64,000 bases of DNA from Fulvia fulva. Its lineage: Eukaryota; Ascomycota; Dothideomycetes; Mycosphaerellales; Mycosphaerellaceae. Below, piece after piece: positions 11,382 to 23,590 of the stretch. The notes below the pieces were generated by a model. The model worked only from the letters and a program-made list of their open reading frames with translations. It had not been told where the DNA came from and searched no databases. The first letter of the stretch is position 1; each line of letters starts with the position of its first letter. The stretch covers positions 5,704,001 through 5,768,000 of the forward strand of contig NC_063013.1 in the NCBI RefSeq assembly GCF_020509005.1, read 5' to 3'. Made by a program: the position numbers and the translations under genes.

Positions 11382-12965
11382 CTCGAGTAAACATTCGCCA
11401 GGACCCAGGTCCGCAGGATACCTGGTAGGCTGGTAACCGGGTAATTGGCACTCTGTGACACTTCTGTCCGACTTTGTTTACAGTGTTATGTTACCAGTGT
11501 AACACCTGATGGCAGTATGCAACCGTCTAGCAAGCGCGCAGTACAAGGCTACGCGCCGACGGTGAAGTACAACGCTTTTCGGAGGCGCGAGCGCTCTCGA
11601 CGGAGATGCTCTGCGGCGCTTGGCAGGTGGCGACACGCTGGTCTGCTTGTTGGCCGGAGGTTGAGCGGGATGCATCGAGATTATCGAGCACTTGCAGATT
11701 CCCCCAGAGAGTCGAACTCAAATAACGACAGCGCTGACGCTAAGCACGGCACAGCGGACCTTTCTCTGCGATTCGCGATATCTCTGAGCAGCGGAAAGGA
11801 GGCTGGGAGTACGAGACAAACAGTTCTGAGCACAAGAGAAAAATCTGCAGATCTCTCCTCAACAGTCAGCCGCTCCGACTTGTCCGGCTGCCATGCAATG
11901 AGGCATGGATGACTGGACGACTCTCCAGACGACTGGATGGTGGGCTTGACCACTTGACGGGATTGAGCTTTCGTAGTAAACAAAAATGGTGTCGCGGCTG
12001 TGTCCAATGGCACGACACAGCAAAGGTAGGAGCTACCACCGAGCTGGGCGCACCGCGCACACGAGTCGAGGCTTGCACAGCGCCGCTCACGTCACTCTGC
12101 TGCGAGTGCCTGGCTAGATAGTAGAAGCAGTGCGCAACAGCTGGCCGTGTCTCATTGGGCCAGCAGATCGTCATGCAGCACCACAACGCACACTGCGCAT
12201 TGTGCCATCCCAAACAAGCAGGCGAGAATCTCAAACCTACATGTACCGCAGGAGCCGACCCTCCGCATCTTCGTCACCAGACTTTCGAGCGGGCTTTCAC
12301 ACATCCTGCGGGATCAGCGCCCGATCGAGATCCAAAGCTCCGACACGTGCTTGTGATTCCAAAAGCCATCGCCGTATCGTACAAGTCCAGTGACATGCCC
12401 ATGGACGATGTTCTCCTCATCGGCTTGCGTGTTGGCATTCGCACTTCCTGGTGCAGGGAGGAGGCTCGCTGCGCCCCTACTCTTTCCGGGCATGACAGCA
12501 GCCACGCCGCTGGTCCGCGGGTCTGGACTTCACCGTGTACTGCAGGTTTTGTCTGACAGACCGCAGGTATCGTGAAGGTACACGATGGTCGCTGCAGATG
12601 CAACGTTGTCGTCGAAACGCTCTTGACGCTGTAGAAAGAGGAAGAAAGCGTGAAGTGGACAACAGTGAGACTTTGCTGAAGTGCAAGGCGTGTGCCAATG
12701 GCCCGATGAACAACCGATAAGGTATGCATGGGCGAGCCACACTATCGGGTCGTACGTGTATAACATACATGTACCAGTGAAGAGTGTCGGACATGATAGC
12801 CTTTGGGCATGGAATACATTGAACAAAACAAATGTACGTCTGTCACAGTGGTCGCCCTCTCAGAGTGTACTGCACATTGTCCTTCCAAGCACCAGCTCAA
12901 GACCAGGCAGAACTCAGCTGCAGCCATGCTACAACACCCGTCGTAGCACATCAGCATGAGTGCTC
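11382..12965. other. Intergenic interval with no recognised gene
   Basis: About 1.6 kb. It contains the promoter of the Zn2Cys6 gene and the 3' flank of the pentapeptide-like gene. The open frames on both strands are rich in Ser/Arg/Cys, overlap each other and look like chance frames. No RNA gene or transposon motif was recognised. Confidence 0.55.
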
Positions 12966-14384
12966 CTAGTAGTAGTGTGGCGCGCCAGGTATGTTGCGAC
13001 GGCGGTGAGCCTGCTGCTCGGCCTTCTTCTCAGCCCAGAAACGCTTGGACTTGTTCTTCTTGGTACCGTAGTACTCGCGCTTGCCAATCTGGAAATCGTC
13101 GCTGACTTCCTCCTTGCGTGTCTCAGGATCAGCGCCCCAATCCAGCGTGACGAAGTTGGTCGGAGCGAAGCTCTTGGCCTCATCAGGTTGCTCTATCTCC
13201 CGATTGACCAGCTTCACCACATTCTTGTCCTCGCGGATGAATTGACGGTTCCAGTTTGCGGTGGCTGGAACCAGCAGTCCGTCCCTCGACACGAGCGAGT
13301 CGTTACGTGCCTGGGCTTCACCCTCTTCGAACGTCATAGGTTCCTCGAAGCTCATCAGGTCGCCTGATGTAGCCGGCTTGATGACCTTATTCTCCCAACC
13401 AGCATAGGCAGGTGCCTCGACTAGCTGGCCATTGCCCTGCACGGCCTTGTTGTGCTTGTCTTGTGCCCATCCATGTTGGCGTGACGGCTGGCTCTTGCCT
13501 TGCTTGACGACCTCGAACTCCTGAATTGCCGAAATGCGTACGGTCCCGCCCTTGTCGGCCGCCGGACCTCGAAAGACACGTTCGAACGCGAAGGAGAGGT
13601 CGAGAATGGCAGCCACATCCACGAGTGTGATGCCTTCGAGATGCGCCTGGCTGAACGAGCAACCCGTGAACCGAGCGCCTTTGGCAATCAGCTTGACGAT
13701 GTTGGTGTCTTTGAAATGACACTTGTTGAAGACGACATCATCGAGGACACAATCGTCGAAGAGAGTGCCCTCGTACGAATCGAAAGCGCAGTCGACGAAG
13801 CGGACGTTGGAGTAAGTGCTGGTGGAGGTAGCCTTGACAGTGATGCCGCATTGAGGAAAGCGGTGGCGGCGCTTGTGATCGAGGAACTCAATGTCGAGGT
13901 CTTCGGCGACATCAGATGGGCTGTCAAAGGTCATCAGCAATCTTGGACGTGTACATGGCGCGGGTGATCTCACCACAGAGGACGGGCGTTTTTCTTGATT
14001 TTGTGTGTGGTTGTGCTGCTGGCGGCTATGGTAGTGCTGCCTGCGCTGCCAGCACTGACCGAACTACGGCAATCAATCAGCGGCGAGTATCCGAATGAAG
14101 AATATGTGAGGACTCACGTGTTGCTGTTGGTGGTGGTGTCGCCGTCGCTGCCATCTTGAACGCCACCAATTTCGCTGACAGTATCGAGGACTGAGGCCGA
14201 GAGGACTGCATGGGTACGTGGAGTACTGTATCTGTCAGCTCTACTCCACGACATGTCATTGCAAACCGCTGACTCACGCTTGAGTGACTGGACTGGACGA
14301 GGCGCGTATAGCACTACTGCTACCTGGATACAATGCCGCGATACGTGCGTTGATGGCAGCAAGCTTGGCCGCTGGATCGGCCAT
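12966..14384 (-). CDS. Pentapeptide-repeat-like protein of unknown function, four exons
   Basis: Read on the minus strand, the exons are 14384-14278, 14174-14118, 14054-13974 and 13920-12966, with introns of 103, 63 and 53 bp, all GT..AG and each joining in a consistent frame. The product is about 399 residues. The N-terminus is short and Ala-rich (MADPAAKLAAINARIAALYP), followed by a low-complexity Ser/Thr/Gly linker. The middle has repeating units such as FVDCAF, LFDDCVLDDVVFNKCHF and RFTGCSF, the pattern of a right-handed beta-helix of pentapeptide type. The C-terminus is charged and Lys/Arg-rich and ends in GAPHYY. If only the last exon were used, translation would start at 13934 and give 322 residues. 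I do not recognise the family and no function is proposed. Existence as a gene is well supported; exons 1-3 are less certain. Confidence 0.72.
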
Positions 14385-14827
14385 TGCGAGTATGCCGGCT
14401 GCGATGGGAGATGCAGTAATGAATGACTGGACCAGACGGGACCAAGAAGGGTGATGGTGGTTCACCGGTGGCAAAGCTGGAGGAATTCAGGTGAAGGTGA
14501 GGACATCGGCGGTGTTGAGGGAAGAGAGGAGGAAGTTCTGGGAAAGCCCCAGTGCCGTGAAAGCCCAAACGTCACTCGAGATTTCTTCAGGCAACCATGA
14601 CAACCACCGCGCTCGAGCCAAGAGCAAACGCTGCAACACACAGGCAGGACCACCAAACCCCCACAACTTCTGATAAACATTGCATACAGCATCAGCAAGA
14701 CCACGATAGCAATGCAGCAGATAAGCCACGGCAGGTCATCACCAGGGGTACTTCAAACGTCTCTGGCAAGAAAGCAGTCTATACTTATCTGTATGGTTCA
14801 GTCATTCACACAGCTGTATCAACAACA
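14385..14827. other. Intergenic interval between two minus-strand genes
   Basis: About 440 bp holding the promoter of the pentapeptide-like gene and the 3' flank of the P5A ATPase gene. Nothing else is recognised. Confidence 0.55.
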
Positions 14828-17800
14828 TCACGCCTTCCCAGCAGCTTCCTCCTTAGCTCGATCTGCCGCTTCTTGCTCAGCAGCCAACCTCTTCTGCTCC
14901 CTCTCAAGCTGGTCCGGCCTCCTGACCGCGATATCTTTAGGCTTGTAATCGCTAAACAGCGTCTTGAGTACCTTCTCAAAAGTCCAGCATCCAACATAGT
15001 CCAACACCATAACTGCCACAAGATGAATCTTGAACTCCGTCTCGAACGGCACAAGCTTCAGCTTCTCGTTGATCTCAGGGATGAACTCGGTGGCACAGGA
15101 GAAAGCGACCGACGTAACAAGCACGATGCCCCAGTACATGCCCTTGTTCTCCTTAATGGACTCACGGAAGGGTCTGCCCTGGTAGTTGATGGCGAAGGTC
15201 GAGATTTGCTGGATGAGCTGGAGGAGGTAGATGGCAGAGTTCAGCAGTGATGGCTGGAACTCACCCTCAAGGTCGATTTCGCTGCGGTCCTTTTGGGTCT
15301 CAAACTTGCGGACGAAGTTTGAGATGTAGATCAGGGTGGCGATGTGGACCGCGAATTGTGCGAGCACAGACGGTATGATGTACCAATTCCAGATGTTGTT
15401 CTGTGGGCGCTCTTTGGAGAGTGCCTCGACAGGCTACATCAAGTCAGCAATCAAACCATACATTAGCCACTAGCGATACTCACCTTCGCGCGGGAGATGC
15501 TCAAGAAGCAGACACTCATGAGCATTCCACTTATTGTCACTTGTCCATCTCCGAACTTGATGCCATCCAGGTACAGGACGCTCAAACTGTAAGCACTAAT
15601 CAAGCAGTTCAGCGCCAAGATCTTGTACATCTGGATTGTCGCCACCAAAGTGCATCGTCCTTGTCGGATGATGTTGGGAATGGCAACGACGTTGGCAAGT
15701 TTACTGGTAAAGGGCGCGGCGACAGACGCATCGCCAAGCTTGATCGTCGGTGGCTCGTCTGCGTTGAGTTCGTCCTCCAGCATAGACATGGAGAGCTTCT
15801 CGGCCATCGAGCTAGCTGCAGCCTGTGCTTTTCCCTTCTTGAGCTCCTGAGGCGACTTGGGCTGTCCGTTGGTTTGTTCGGCTGCCTGGACCGCCGGTGT
15901 GTACTTCTCCATGGTACCATTGGCAGTGGCATTCGCCTCAGCTTCCCTCTGTGCCAAGATCTGAGTCTTCGTGGACTGCTCCCGCTCCATAGCCTTGTCG
16001 TAGTGTGGATTCTTAGGTCCAGGTGGATAGAGATGAGCGATGTGTGCCGGTACCGGAGGGTCTGGCTGGTTGAACCGCTGCATCATAGCCTTTTGCTTTT
16101 CGTAAATCTCCTTCATCTTCGTCTCGCGGAAGTTCTTGCTGATCCTGTCCATGTCCTCCTTAGTGCCGTTCAACAAAGCAACACCAACATGTGCTTGCTT
16201 GAGCGCTCCGACATCATTTGTGCCATCTCCAGCCATGAGCGTGGTGTAACCTTGCTCTTTGAGACCGAGCAGGATGTCTTCCTTCTGCTTTGGTGAGACT
16301 CTGGCGTACACCCAAGCATGTCGCAGCAGCGAGTGCCACGCCTTCTTGTCTCGGAATTTGGCCAGACCATATCCGGTGACGCAGAGATCCTTGTTCTTGA
16401 GTACACCTTCTAGATCGAGGTCCTTTGTAGCATCGACGGGGACATTAGTCTTGTCGTCTACGCTTCGCCATACCAGCTTCTCGCCGCTGTCGTCGTGCTC
16501 GGGGGCATCAAGGATGAGAACTTCTCGATCGACAATCTCCACCTGCCGCGCAACATGTACAGCAGTAAGCGGGTTGTCTCCCGTAATCATTACCACACGG
16601 TGGCTGCTGTCGTTGAGCATGCGCACTGCCTTGATGGCATCCGGTTTGAGAGGGCATTGCAGAATGAGGAACCCGGCGAAGTGAAGCTGCTGCTCCACGT
16701 CTTCGCGCTTAAGGTCGTTGATCTTCTTTGGTGAGAGCTCATCATTTGTGGACAAGTATCTGTAGCCCAGCGCCAGCACACGTGCTCCGTTCCTGCTGAA
16801 GAACTTGAAAGTCTCTTCGTACTTGGTCGGAGCGTCGATAAGCATTTTGCGGATGGTCTCAGGCGCGCCCTTGACGCCAACGAAGGTGCCTTTGGACTTC
16901 CTACCAGTCTGACGATCAACTGTGACAGCAGTAGCCACGGAGCTTTGTCGCTTGAGGGCAGATGAGAACTGGAAGCGGCGCTTGATCTGAACAGAGTTGC
17001 CGCCCCCGACTTTCGGGCTCAAGGTATCGTTCTTGTTGAGCACCCATCCCAGCGACTGCAGAGTAGCTTTTTCCATAGGTTCGCCAACCACGTCACCGTC
17101 CTCAAGCTTCACCAGAGCGTGAGCAGTCGCGAGTGTCAAAGCGGTTTCTTGACCAACGTCTGTGACTCTGGTGAGCTGACTTTGTGCGCCATCGGATTCG
17201 GTTCGAACGTCATTCCTGCCCAAGAAGAGGCCAGCAATACCGTCAACCACCAGGTCCTCGCCGGTCAGCGTTCCAGTCTTGTCGAAACAAGCGACGTCCA
17301 CGCGTCCGGCGAATGGTATCCGGAAAGGCTCAGTACAGAAGATGGCGTACTTGCTTAATGCTGCAAGACTTGTGTTGACAGCCAGACTGAGCTCCATGGG
17401 AAGCTCTGGTGGTACGACGGATGTGACGATGAGAACACAGTCCAGCAGCAGCTTCGATCGCTTGCGGTCCTGCTTGACGCCCTCCTGCCATACGTACCAA
17501 GACGCAACAACAGCGAAGAAAGTCAAGAACAGGATGAACAGGAGGGCTTCGACGTTGTTGGCAGACACACGCTCTGTCGAGTATATCATGGTTCGGACCA
17601 GTGCACCCTGGTTGGTCTCAAATCCAGTCTTGATCACGATAGCCAGGGCGCCACCATCTGGAGCTGGTGGCACGCCCGACGAGATCTGAGGTACAGCCTC
17701 TGATGATGAGTCCGCCGAGCCATTGCCGCGTTGTACTTGCAAGACCTTTGTACCTCCCCAGAGGAATGCGTTCTTATCCAGACCCTCCGGCTCCAGTCTT

Positions 17801-18798
17801 GCGTCCGCGGGTCGCAGCTGTACCGAGTCCTTGAGCACAGGCGTACTCTCACCCGACAGCATAGCCTCGTTAACGATGGCACTGCCCTCGGCCAATATCA
17901 TGTCGCATGCAACTCCCGAGTCTTCCTTGGTTCTGCCCACTGACACCAGATCTCCTGGAAGAAGTGCATCACTCTGTACCTCTGTCCACTTGTTCTGTCG
18001 GTATACCCAAACTGCGTACGGCTTGATGCTCATGCCCCGGAACTCCTTCAGGGTTCGCTGACGCTGCCACACAACCGTGGACTCGAAGACCACCAGCATG
18101 AACAGTGTAAAGAGTGAGTAGTACCAGTACTCGTCCAGCATCCAGAGTCCAACACAGAAGATCTGGAAGACGAAGAATGGAGCGACCGCATGTTCCTTGA
18201 ACAGTTCCGTAAATGTCGGTACTGGGATGTCGAAGACATTCTGTCCGTAGTACTGCTGGAACTTCTCAATCTCCGATCCATTTGTCAGACCCTTTGACTG
18301 CTGAAACTCCTTGATCAGAGGCTTGGGCTCCTGATCGATGCTGTAAGCCAGTGGCGCGAATGTGCCTTTCTCCTCATTCCACAGAAAGCGCCTCTTCTGG
18401 AACAAAAAACTGGTGCTCTCCCTGCCCGCAACTCGCTCTTTCTTGATCTCGCAGATCTCGCTCGCGCCGGCGTTCTCCTGAGGGATGACTTTGATGAGAC
18501 CCGCATTCTGGACGTCCTTCGCTCGTGTCGCCGTGAAGAGTGCGCGGATGTTGACGTTCCAAAATGTCATGAGCCATAGTAGCGACTGGAGGGTGACGAT
18601 GCTGCCGGAGAAGACGAAGGTCCACTCCTGGCCGTTGATGTATTTGTCATAGCTCTCCTGCGAAAGATAGAAGCTGAAAAAGGCAGGCCATAAGATCAGG
18701 AAGGGCCAGATGTATGTGTGAAGCAGAAGCGGCGTGGGATTGTGCAGACTCGCCGATTTGATCTCAGGCCGGTCGACGAGTGGCGCCCTGGACGACAT
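14828..18798 (-). CDS. SPF1: P5A-type ATPase, ER transmembrane-helix dislocase
   Basis: Two exons on the minus strand, 18798-15484 and 15433-14828, with a 50-bp intron (GTGAGT..TAG, phase 0), give about 1306 residues. P-type ATPase motifs are all present: the LSGES actuator loop, DKTGTLT with the phosphorylated Asp at about residue 506, and MAGDGTNDVGAL. The membrane motif PPELPMEL is the P5A signature. The C-terminus after the intron has the last transmembrane helices and an Ala/Glu/Lys-rich tail. In yeast, Spf1 sits in the ER membrane, removes mis-inserted tail anchors and affects sterol and manganese balance; that role is carried over from the family. Length is slightly above yeast Spf1 (about 1215). 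Identity is secure. Confidence 0.96.
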
Positions 18799-19389
18799 GG
18801 TCAGTCTACGTCGATGCGATGAGACGGATAGTGCCTAGCAGACATACATGTTTGGCAAGGAAAGTATGCGCGCACTTAAAGGCGAGAGAAGCAAGAAAGT
18901 CAACGTAGCTTTCTCAGACTCGAGCTGCCACGCGGGAGAGAGCGCGGGCAAGGCTTGTGATTGGCGCACGCGTGGCGATTCTCAGGCACGTGAAGGCGAT
19001 AGGAAGCGCATGGACATTTTATTGGCCTCGCTGAGAGCTCGGCTCTCGAGTGGAAACATGAGATCAGTGGGCACGGGTTGCAGGATGACTATAGAAGATC
19101 ACAGGGCAAGACATTGGCACTCTGTTCATGCTTCTCATCGTATCATGCTCTCTATGCTGCTCTACTACGAGCTAGGCTGCATGCTATGCGTATCGACGCT
19201 ACATGTCTCATCGTCACTCAATGAAAGCGACGCAGTTTGAACGCCTACGCCATGCTAAAGAAGCACACCCACGACCCAATCGTAAAGTCAATATCCGTGC
19301 CAACCCGCAGCCGCAGCCGCAGCCTTTGTTGTCATATTTTCGTAACCCTTGCCGCGAACGCCGTAGTTTGATGAAAGAATAGCGTATTC
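18799..19389. other. Intergenic interval, promoter of the P5A ATPase gene
   Basis: About 590 bp between two minus-strand genes. A short CCGCAG/CAGCCG repeat occurs near 19306-19325, within the likely 3' UTR of the cullin gene. No gene was seen. Confidence 0.55.
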
Positions 19390-21775
19390 TTAAGCAAGAT
19401 AGCCAAGTTCATCGGCATCCAGACGCTCGAGGTACTCCTTCTCCAGGAGGATGTCAATGCACTTCTTGATGTCGGCCACCTTGGGCATGAAGCGGCTCTT
19501 GATCTGGCCGATCGTCTCCGACACGAGCTGGTTGTGCTTCATCTGCTTGCGAGACTTCATGATGCGCACGATAGCTGACTGAGATAGGAGTTAGTAAGGG
19601 TCTATCACTAGCGGAGGAACGATGGCGCAAACTTACCTGCATCAGCATCTTACGGTCCTCTTCAATCGTCTTGTGCGTGTCCTCGGCCTCTTGCTTCTGC
19701 TCCGCCTTGATGGCCACGTTGAGATTGACCTTCAGCTTCTTGTTCTTGAAGCCATGGTTGAGCGAGTATGATGTGCCACTCTGTGGCGATGCGCCCTCTG
19801 GGCTGGCTGTCAAGACCTTGGCCTTGATCATGATGCCGATGGATGGGTCAAGTGTCTCCTTGGCGAGGGAGGTCATCTCGGAGAACTCATCGTAGCTGAC
19901 GGTATCGGAATCGTTGAACATGAGCAGGATCGCCATCTGGTAAGTCGAGACCTGGAAGGTGTATGGGACCTTGTTCAACTTCACATAGTTGGCACGGATC
20001 TCGCCCTTGCACAGATGCCACAACCAGCTAAGCTTGCGGCCACCGTGCTTCTTGTTGTAGAACGTTGCGAAGCGCTCATACGTTTTGACAATGGCAAGCG
20101 GTGGTGCGAATGGTGTACTTGGAGGTTGCAGCGGCCAGAATCCGGTACCCAAGACCTGGTAGTTGGCATCGACATCGTCCTTGCGATCCTCCTTGTCGAT
20201 ATTCTGATTCCGCCAGTCTTCGTACTCGGCATTGAGATCCCTCGATGTCTGGATGTCTTGGTACATACGCTGCAATTTGTTAGTGTACTCGAACCCTGAA
20301 GCATCCTTGAGTTTAGAGATCATGGACGTCTCAGCATCAGCCGAAGCGCTGGTGCCGTTGACCAAACGCTTGGCCAAGTGCCGCGAGTAGAACTTCTGAA
20401 AGACGTCCTTGTCCTCGATGTACTTGAAAATGGTCATGATGTGATCGAGCATCTTCTCCATATCGTCTTCTTCGGTGGCCTTAGTAGACCGCTTGAGGAC
20501 GTTATCGGAGTGCTTCGCCAGTAGCTCAGGTGATCGATTCGAGTTCTTCGCGCAGGCCTTGTTGCGGTTGACGTACTCTCTGCAGGCATTGTCAAGCGAG
20601 CGAACAAACTCGGACTCCCCGGTGAAGGCATTCTGGACGAGAGCAGCATACTGCGTGTGCACCTCCAGAAGTGCATCGATGTACGCCTTTGGGTCGAGGT
20701 TCTCGCCTTGGTCCGCAACCTTCTCAACTGCCTGGTGACCGGCGGTCCGCACATGGGTCTCGAACTTGGCCCGGAGCGGGTCGAGACCTTCTGGAATGCG
20801 TGCAAGTAGCTTATACATGCGTGCCATGTCCTCTTCACGATCGTTGTCAAGCAAGATCTGGAACTCGTCGCGGAGAACAGGTGCATGCTTGGCGATCAGC
20901 GATTGTTCGCAAGTCTTCATGAGCGGAACCATGATCTCGGGCAGCAGGTATAGTGGCACACGCTCCTTCTCCTCATCCAGTCTCTTCTCAGCCTTCTTCA
21001 TATAGTCAACCACGGAGTTCTCGGCCAGGAAGGACTGCGATTCTCTGTCGTAGTATGCGGCGGTCGCGTCCAGGTACGGCTTCTCGAAGTACTGGCGGTA
21101 GACATCGAGCGTGGTCTTGGTACTGTCTGCTTCGTCGATACCGAGGGAAACGAACGAGTTGACCACCTCTTTGACTTTGCTCTGCTCAATGGTCTCGCCA
21201 TTCCGCTGCTTCTCGACGAGGCGCAAGACGGCATCCATGACAGCATTCTGTGTTGAGCCAAACATGTCCTCCTTCCATCGTACCAGGTGGAGAGTGTAGA
21301 TGTCGTAGATATCCTTCTTGCCCTCGTCCATCTCGCGCTTGACCCAGTGGCGGTTCAGATATCGGAAAAGGTGGTTGTTGTACATGCCGGCCTGAGTGTA
21401 TCGCTTCCACTCCTTGATGTAGAAAGTGAGCAGTGCCTCATCTTGGTGCTCGATCATCTCCTTATGCACTTTTTCCAGATGGCTCTTAAGGTACCCATTG
21501 AGCCGGTGGTAAAGGTCTTCTCCGAGTAGGTGTGCGCCACGGTGGGTTGAGTTGAGAGCTTGTCCGGTGCCGACTGCCTTTTGCGCTGTGCAGAAGTTGT
21601 GGATGCTGGTGTACAACGACATGTACGTCTTGAGGTCAACGCCGTCCTTCAAGCTGTACATGATCTTCTCGACACCCCACTCGAGGTAGTTCCATGTGCC
21701 CACTATGTCGTCTTTGGATGCTGGAAGGGGTGGTGGCTGTCTGCTGGCCGCAGCTGCTGCCGCCTGCATCGACAT
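19390..21775 (-). CDS. CUL1: Cullin-1, scaffold of SCF ubiquitin ligase
   Basis: Two exons, 21775-19637 and 19578-19390 on the minus strand, with a 58-bp intron (GTAAGT..CAG, phase 0, with CTAAC), give about 775 residues. The first exon carries the N-terminal cullin repeats and the cullin-homology domain. The second exon, only 63 codons, encodes the winged-helix neddylation module: [17 protein letters not shown] with the acceptor Lys at about 721, ending in the family-typical ELGYLA. The family protein bridges Skp1/F-box receptors to Rbx1, and its neddylation activates the ligase. The closest type is Cdc53/CUL1, judged by the N-terminal half and the tail. The F-box-like gene at 8.2 kb could be a partner class, but the proximity is not evidence for that. 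Confidence 0.95.
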
Positions 21776-22459
21776 GGCGGATGCGGACGCGGTGTGTGTG
21801 TGGTTGGTGAGGGGAGGTGGAGGTGGATGTCGAGGGTGGAGAGTAGTGTCGCGTTGCAGTCTTAAGGACGAAGAGCTGCGATGACACGTGCGGGCCGCTA
21901 GTTAAGGCAGCTGTGCTGAACTTAACCCACTCGAGGAAGCGCCTGAGGCTCGCGCGTTATTACTAGCAGTTAATTATTGTACTGCGGAAGAATGCCCTCA
22001 GGGTGGTGTATTCGCGGTGAGTGGTGAGAAGGATGGTGGTGGTGGTTGGAGGGAAGGAGGAAAAGAAGGAAGTGGCGGTTTTGTTGCTTGGAAGAAAGAG
22101 GTATCGGGTGTTGTTCGAAGCTTGCGTTGGAGTGAAGAGCCTCAGCCCGCCGAGAATGGTCCGTGGCGGTGCATCAAGCTTTACGGAGTCATTCATTCAG
22201 AGGCAACCACGGCGTTCACTACCAGCACCGTGACTTAATGCAATTTGGAGATGACCATTGAATGCACGGTTCACTAGACTTCTCGCGAAGACCGACTGAT
22301 TGTTAATCAGGCCCATGGTGTTCGGCGTGAATGAATCTGTACAAATATGGTACATCTATGCTACAGTGTAGTGCTTTTACTGTCAATGCCGCCCCAAATG
22401 CTACTGTGTCAAGAGCGAAGATGCCGCCGTTCTATGCAAAGTGTCTCGGCTCTTGGTCG
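21776..22459. other. Intergenic interval, promoter of the cullin gene
   Basis: About 680 bp between two minus-strand genes. It contains a GGT/GGA-rich block near 22025-22080 (C/T-rich on the coding strand), as expected for a leader or promoter. No gene was seen. Confidence 0.55.
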
Positions 22460-23380
22460 TTACTTCGCCGTCGATGCTTCACGGCCATCATGCCACGCCT
22501 TTGGCACAACTTGATCTACCTCGTCCTGGGGCCCTGTACTCTGGCTAACTTGATCCTTGGCCGCTCGCACACGCTGTCGATGCTCGGGTTCGTTCGATGG
22601 CGTAGCATTTGATGCATTCGCAATCGCCGCTGCTGGGGCTGGCTGCTCTGACACCAGGGTACTAGCCTCCTTTCCTTCTGCGTCGATCTGAGCATCCACC
22701 TCCTCCTCGTCGAGCTCCGAACCGTAAATCTCCGGGTGCTCGCGGAAGCAATCTTGCATTGTCTTAAAGTGCTCGATGCAGTCCACGCCCTTGGGCTCTT
22801 CTTTCGAGTAGACAAAACAGCTGAAAGCAGCTCTGAACTGCTCGCCACAAGGACCGTGTGCCATCCCGCCCAAGCACGGGCAGTCCCAGTTGATCTCTCC
22901 CGTCTCCTCATTGAAGGCGCCCTGTTGATCTGCTTCTTCCTCTAGGGCCTCCGGTCCTCCTGCTGCAACTTGCTCGGCATCTGGTGCTGCACCGTCGGCC
23001 ACTATCGTCCGCTCAGAAGGCTGTGATTGTTGCTGCGTTGCTCGTGCTCGAGCTCTACGTTTCTCTGCGATCGAGTCGATGTTCTGGTAGGTCTCGGACT
23101 CGCTGTGCGTCTCCGGTGGCCCGTTGATTGCATCTGGCACACGATCAGCTCACGCCCCTGTGTTCATCGCATGCTGCGTACATTTTGGCTCTTCTGCGAA
23201 CACTGTCGCGGTGTTATAGTAGTACACTATGGCGCCAGCCGCAGTCCATCTCACAGCAGAGCCCTTCCAACTCCTTGACGTTGAAGGCGCAGTGCTGGCG
23301 AATCGTCTCCCAACTGTTTGTGCTTTTGGTACGGTGCGTGCGGTCGAAGCTGCCCTGAACGCCGGTCGGAACATTGTCAA
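22460..23380 (-). CDS. MIA40: Mitochondrial intermembrane-space import oxidoreductase Mia40/Tim40
   Basis: Two exons, 23380-23182 and 23133-22460 on the minus strand, with a 48-bp intron (GTACGC..CAG), give about 290 residues. The first exon supplies a basic, Ser/Arg-rich mitochondrial presequence and one membrane anchor ([10 protein letters not shown]). The second has a Gln/Ala/Glu-rich linker, the redox CPC motif (Cys151/153) and a twin C-x9-C pair (Cys162/172 and Cys185/195). The tail is acidic and then Ala/Ser-rich. In fungi this protein, anchored in the inner membrane, oxidises small cysteine-motif proteins as they enter the intermembrane space, working with Erv1. The ATG lies 210 bp from the thiamine pyrophosphokinase start on the other strand. 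All catalytic cysteines are present. Confidence 0.95.
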
Positions 23381-23590
23381 TGCCGTTACTACAAAAATGA
23401 AAACGAAGTTCGATCAACCTTGGTCGTGCCGCTGCCAGGCGCAAGTTGTGTTTCGATGCTCGGAAGATCGTCTTCGGTGATTTCTAAGCGTCGTCTCGGC
23501 CCGCTTCATGCTGCATGTCGTCACCTCCACCGCGGCAAGGATTGCCGGCGATCATCAATTAAAGGCAAGGGCAATGCTCCCGCATGCACG
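23381..23590. promoter_or_regulatory. Divergent promoter region between MIA40 and thiamine pyrophosphokinase
   Basis: The two start codons are on opposite strands 210 bp apart, so both genes probably share this control region. If the kinase starts at the upstream in-frame ATG at 23456, the gap shrinks to 75 bp. Confidence 0.6.

Noticed and set aside
15463..16296. Long plus-strand frames inside the P5A ATPase gene
   Set aside because: They are opposite-strand shadows of the coding sequence; the minus-strand protein has all P-type ATPase motifs.
23318..23590. Extension of thiamine pyrophosphokinase to a start at 23318
   Set aside because: The codon at 23318 is TTG and the extension overlaps the MIA40 first exon; only the ATG at 23456 remains as an alternative.
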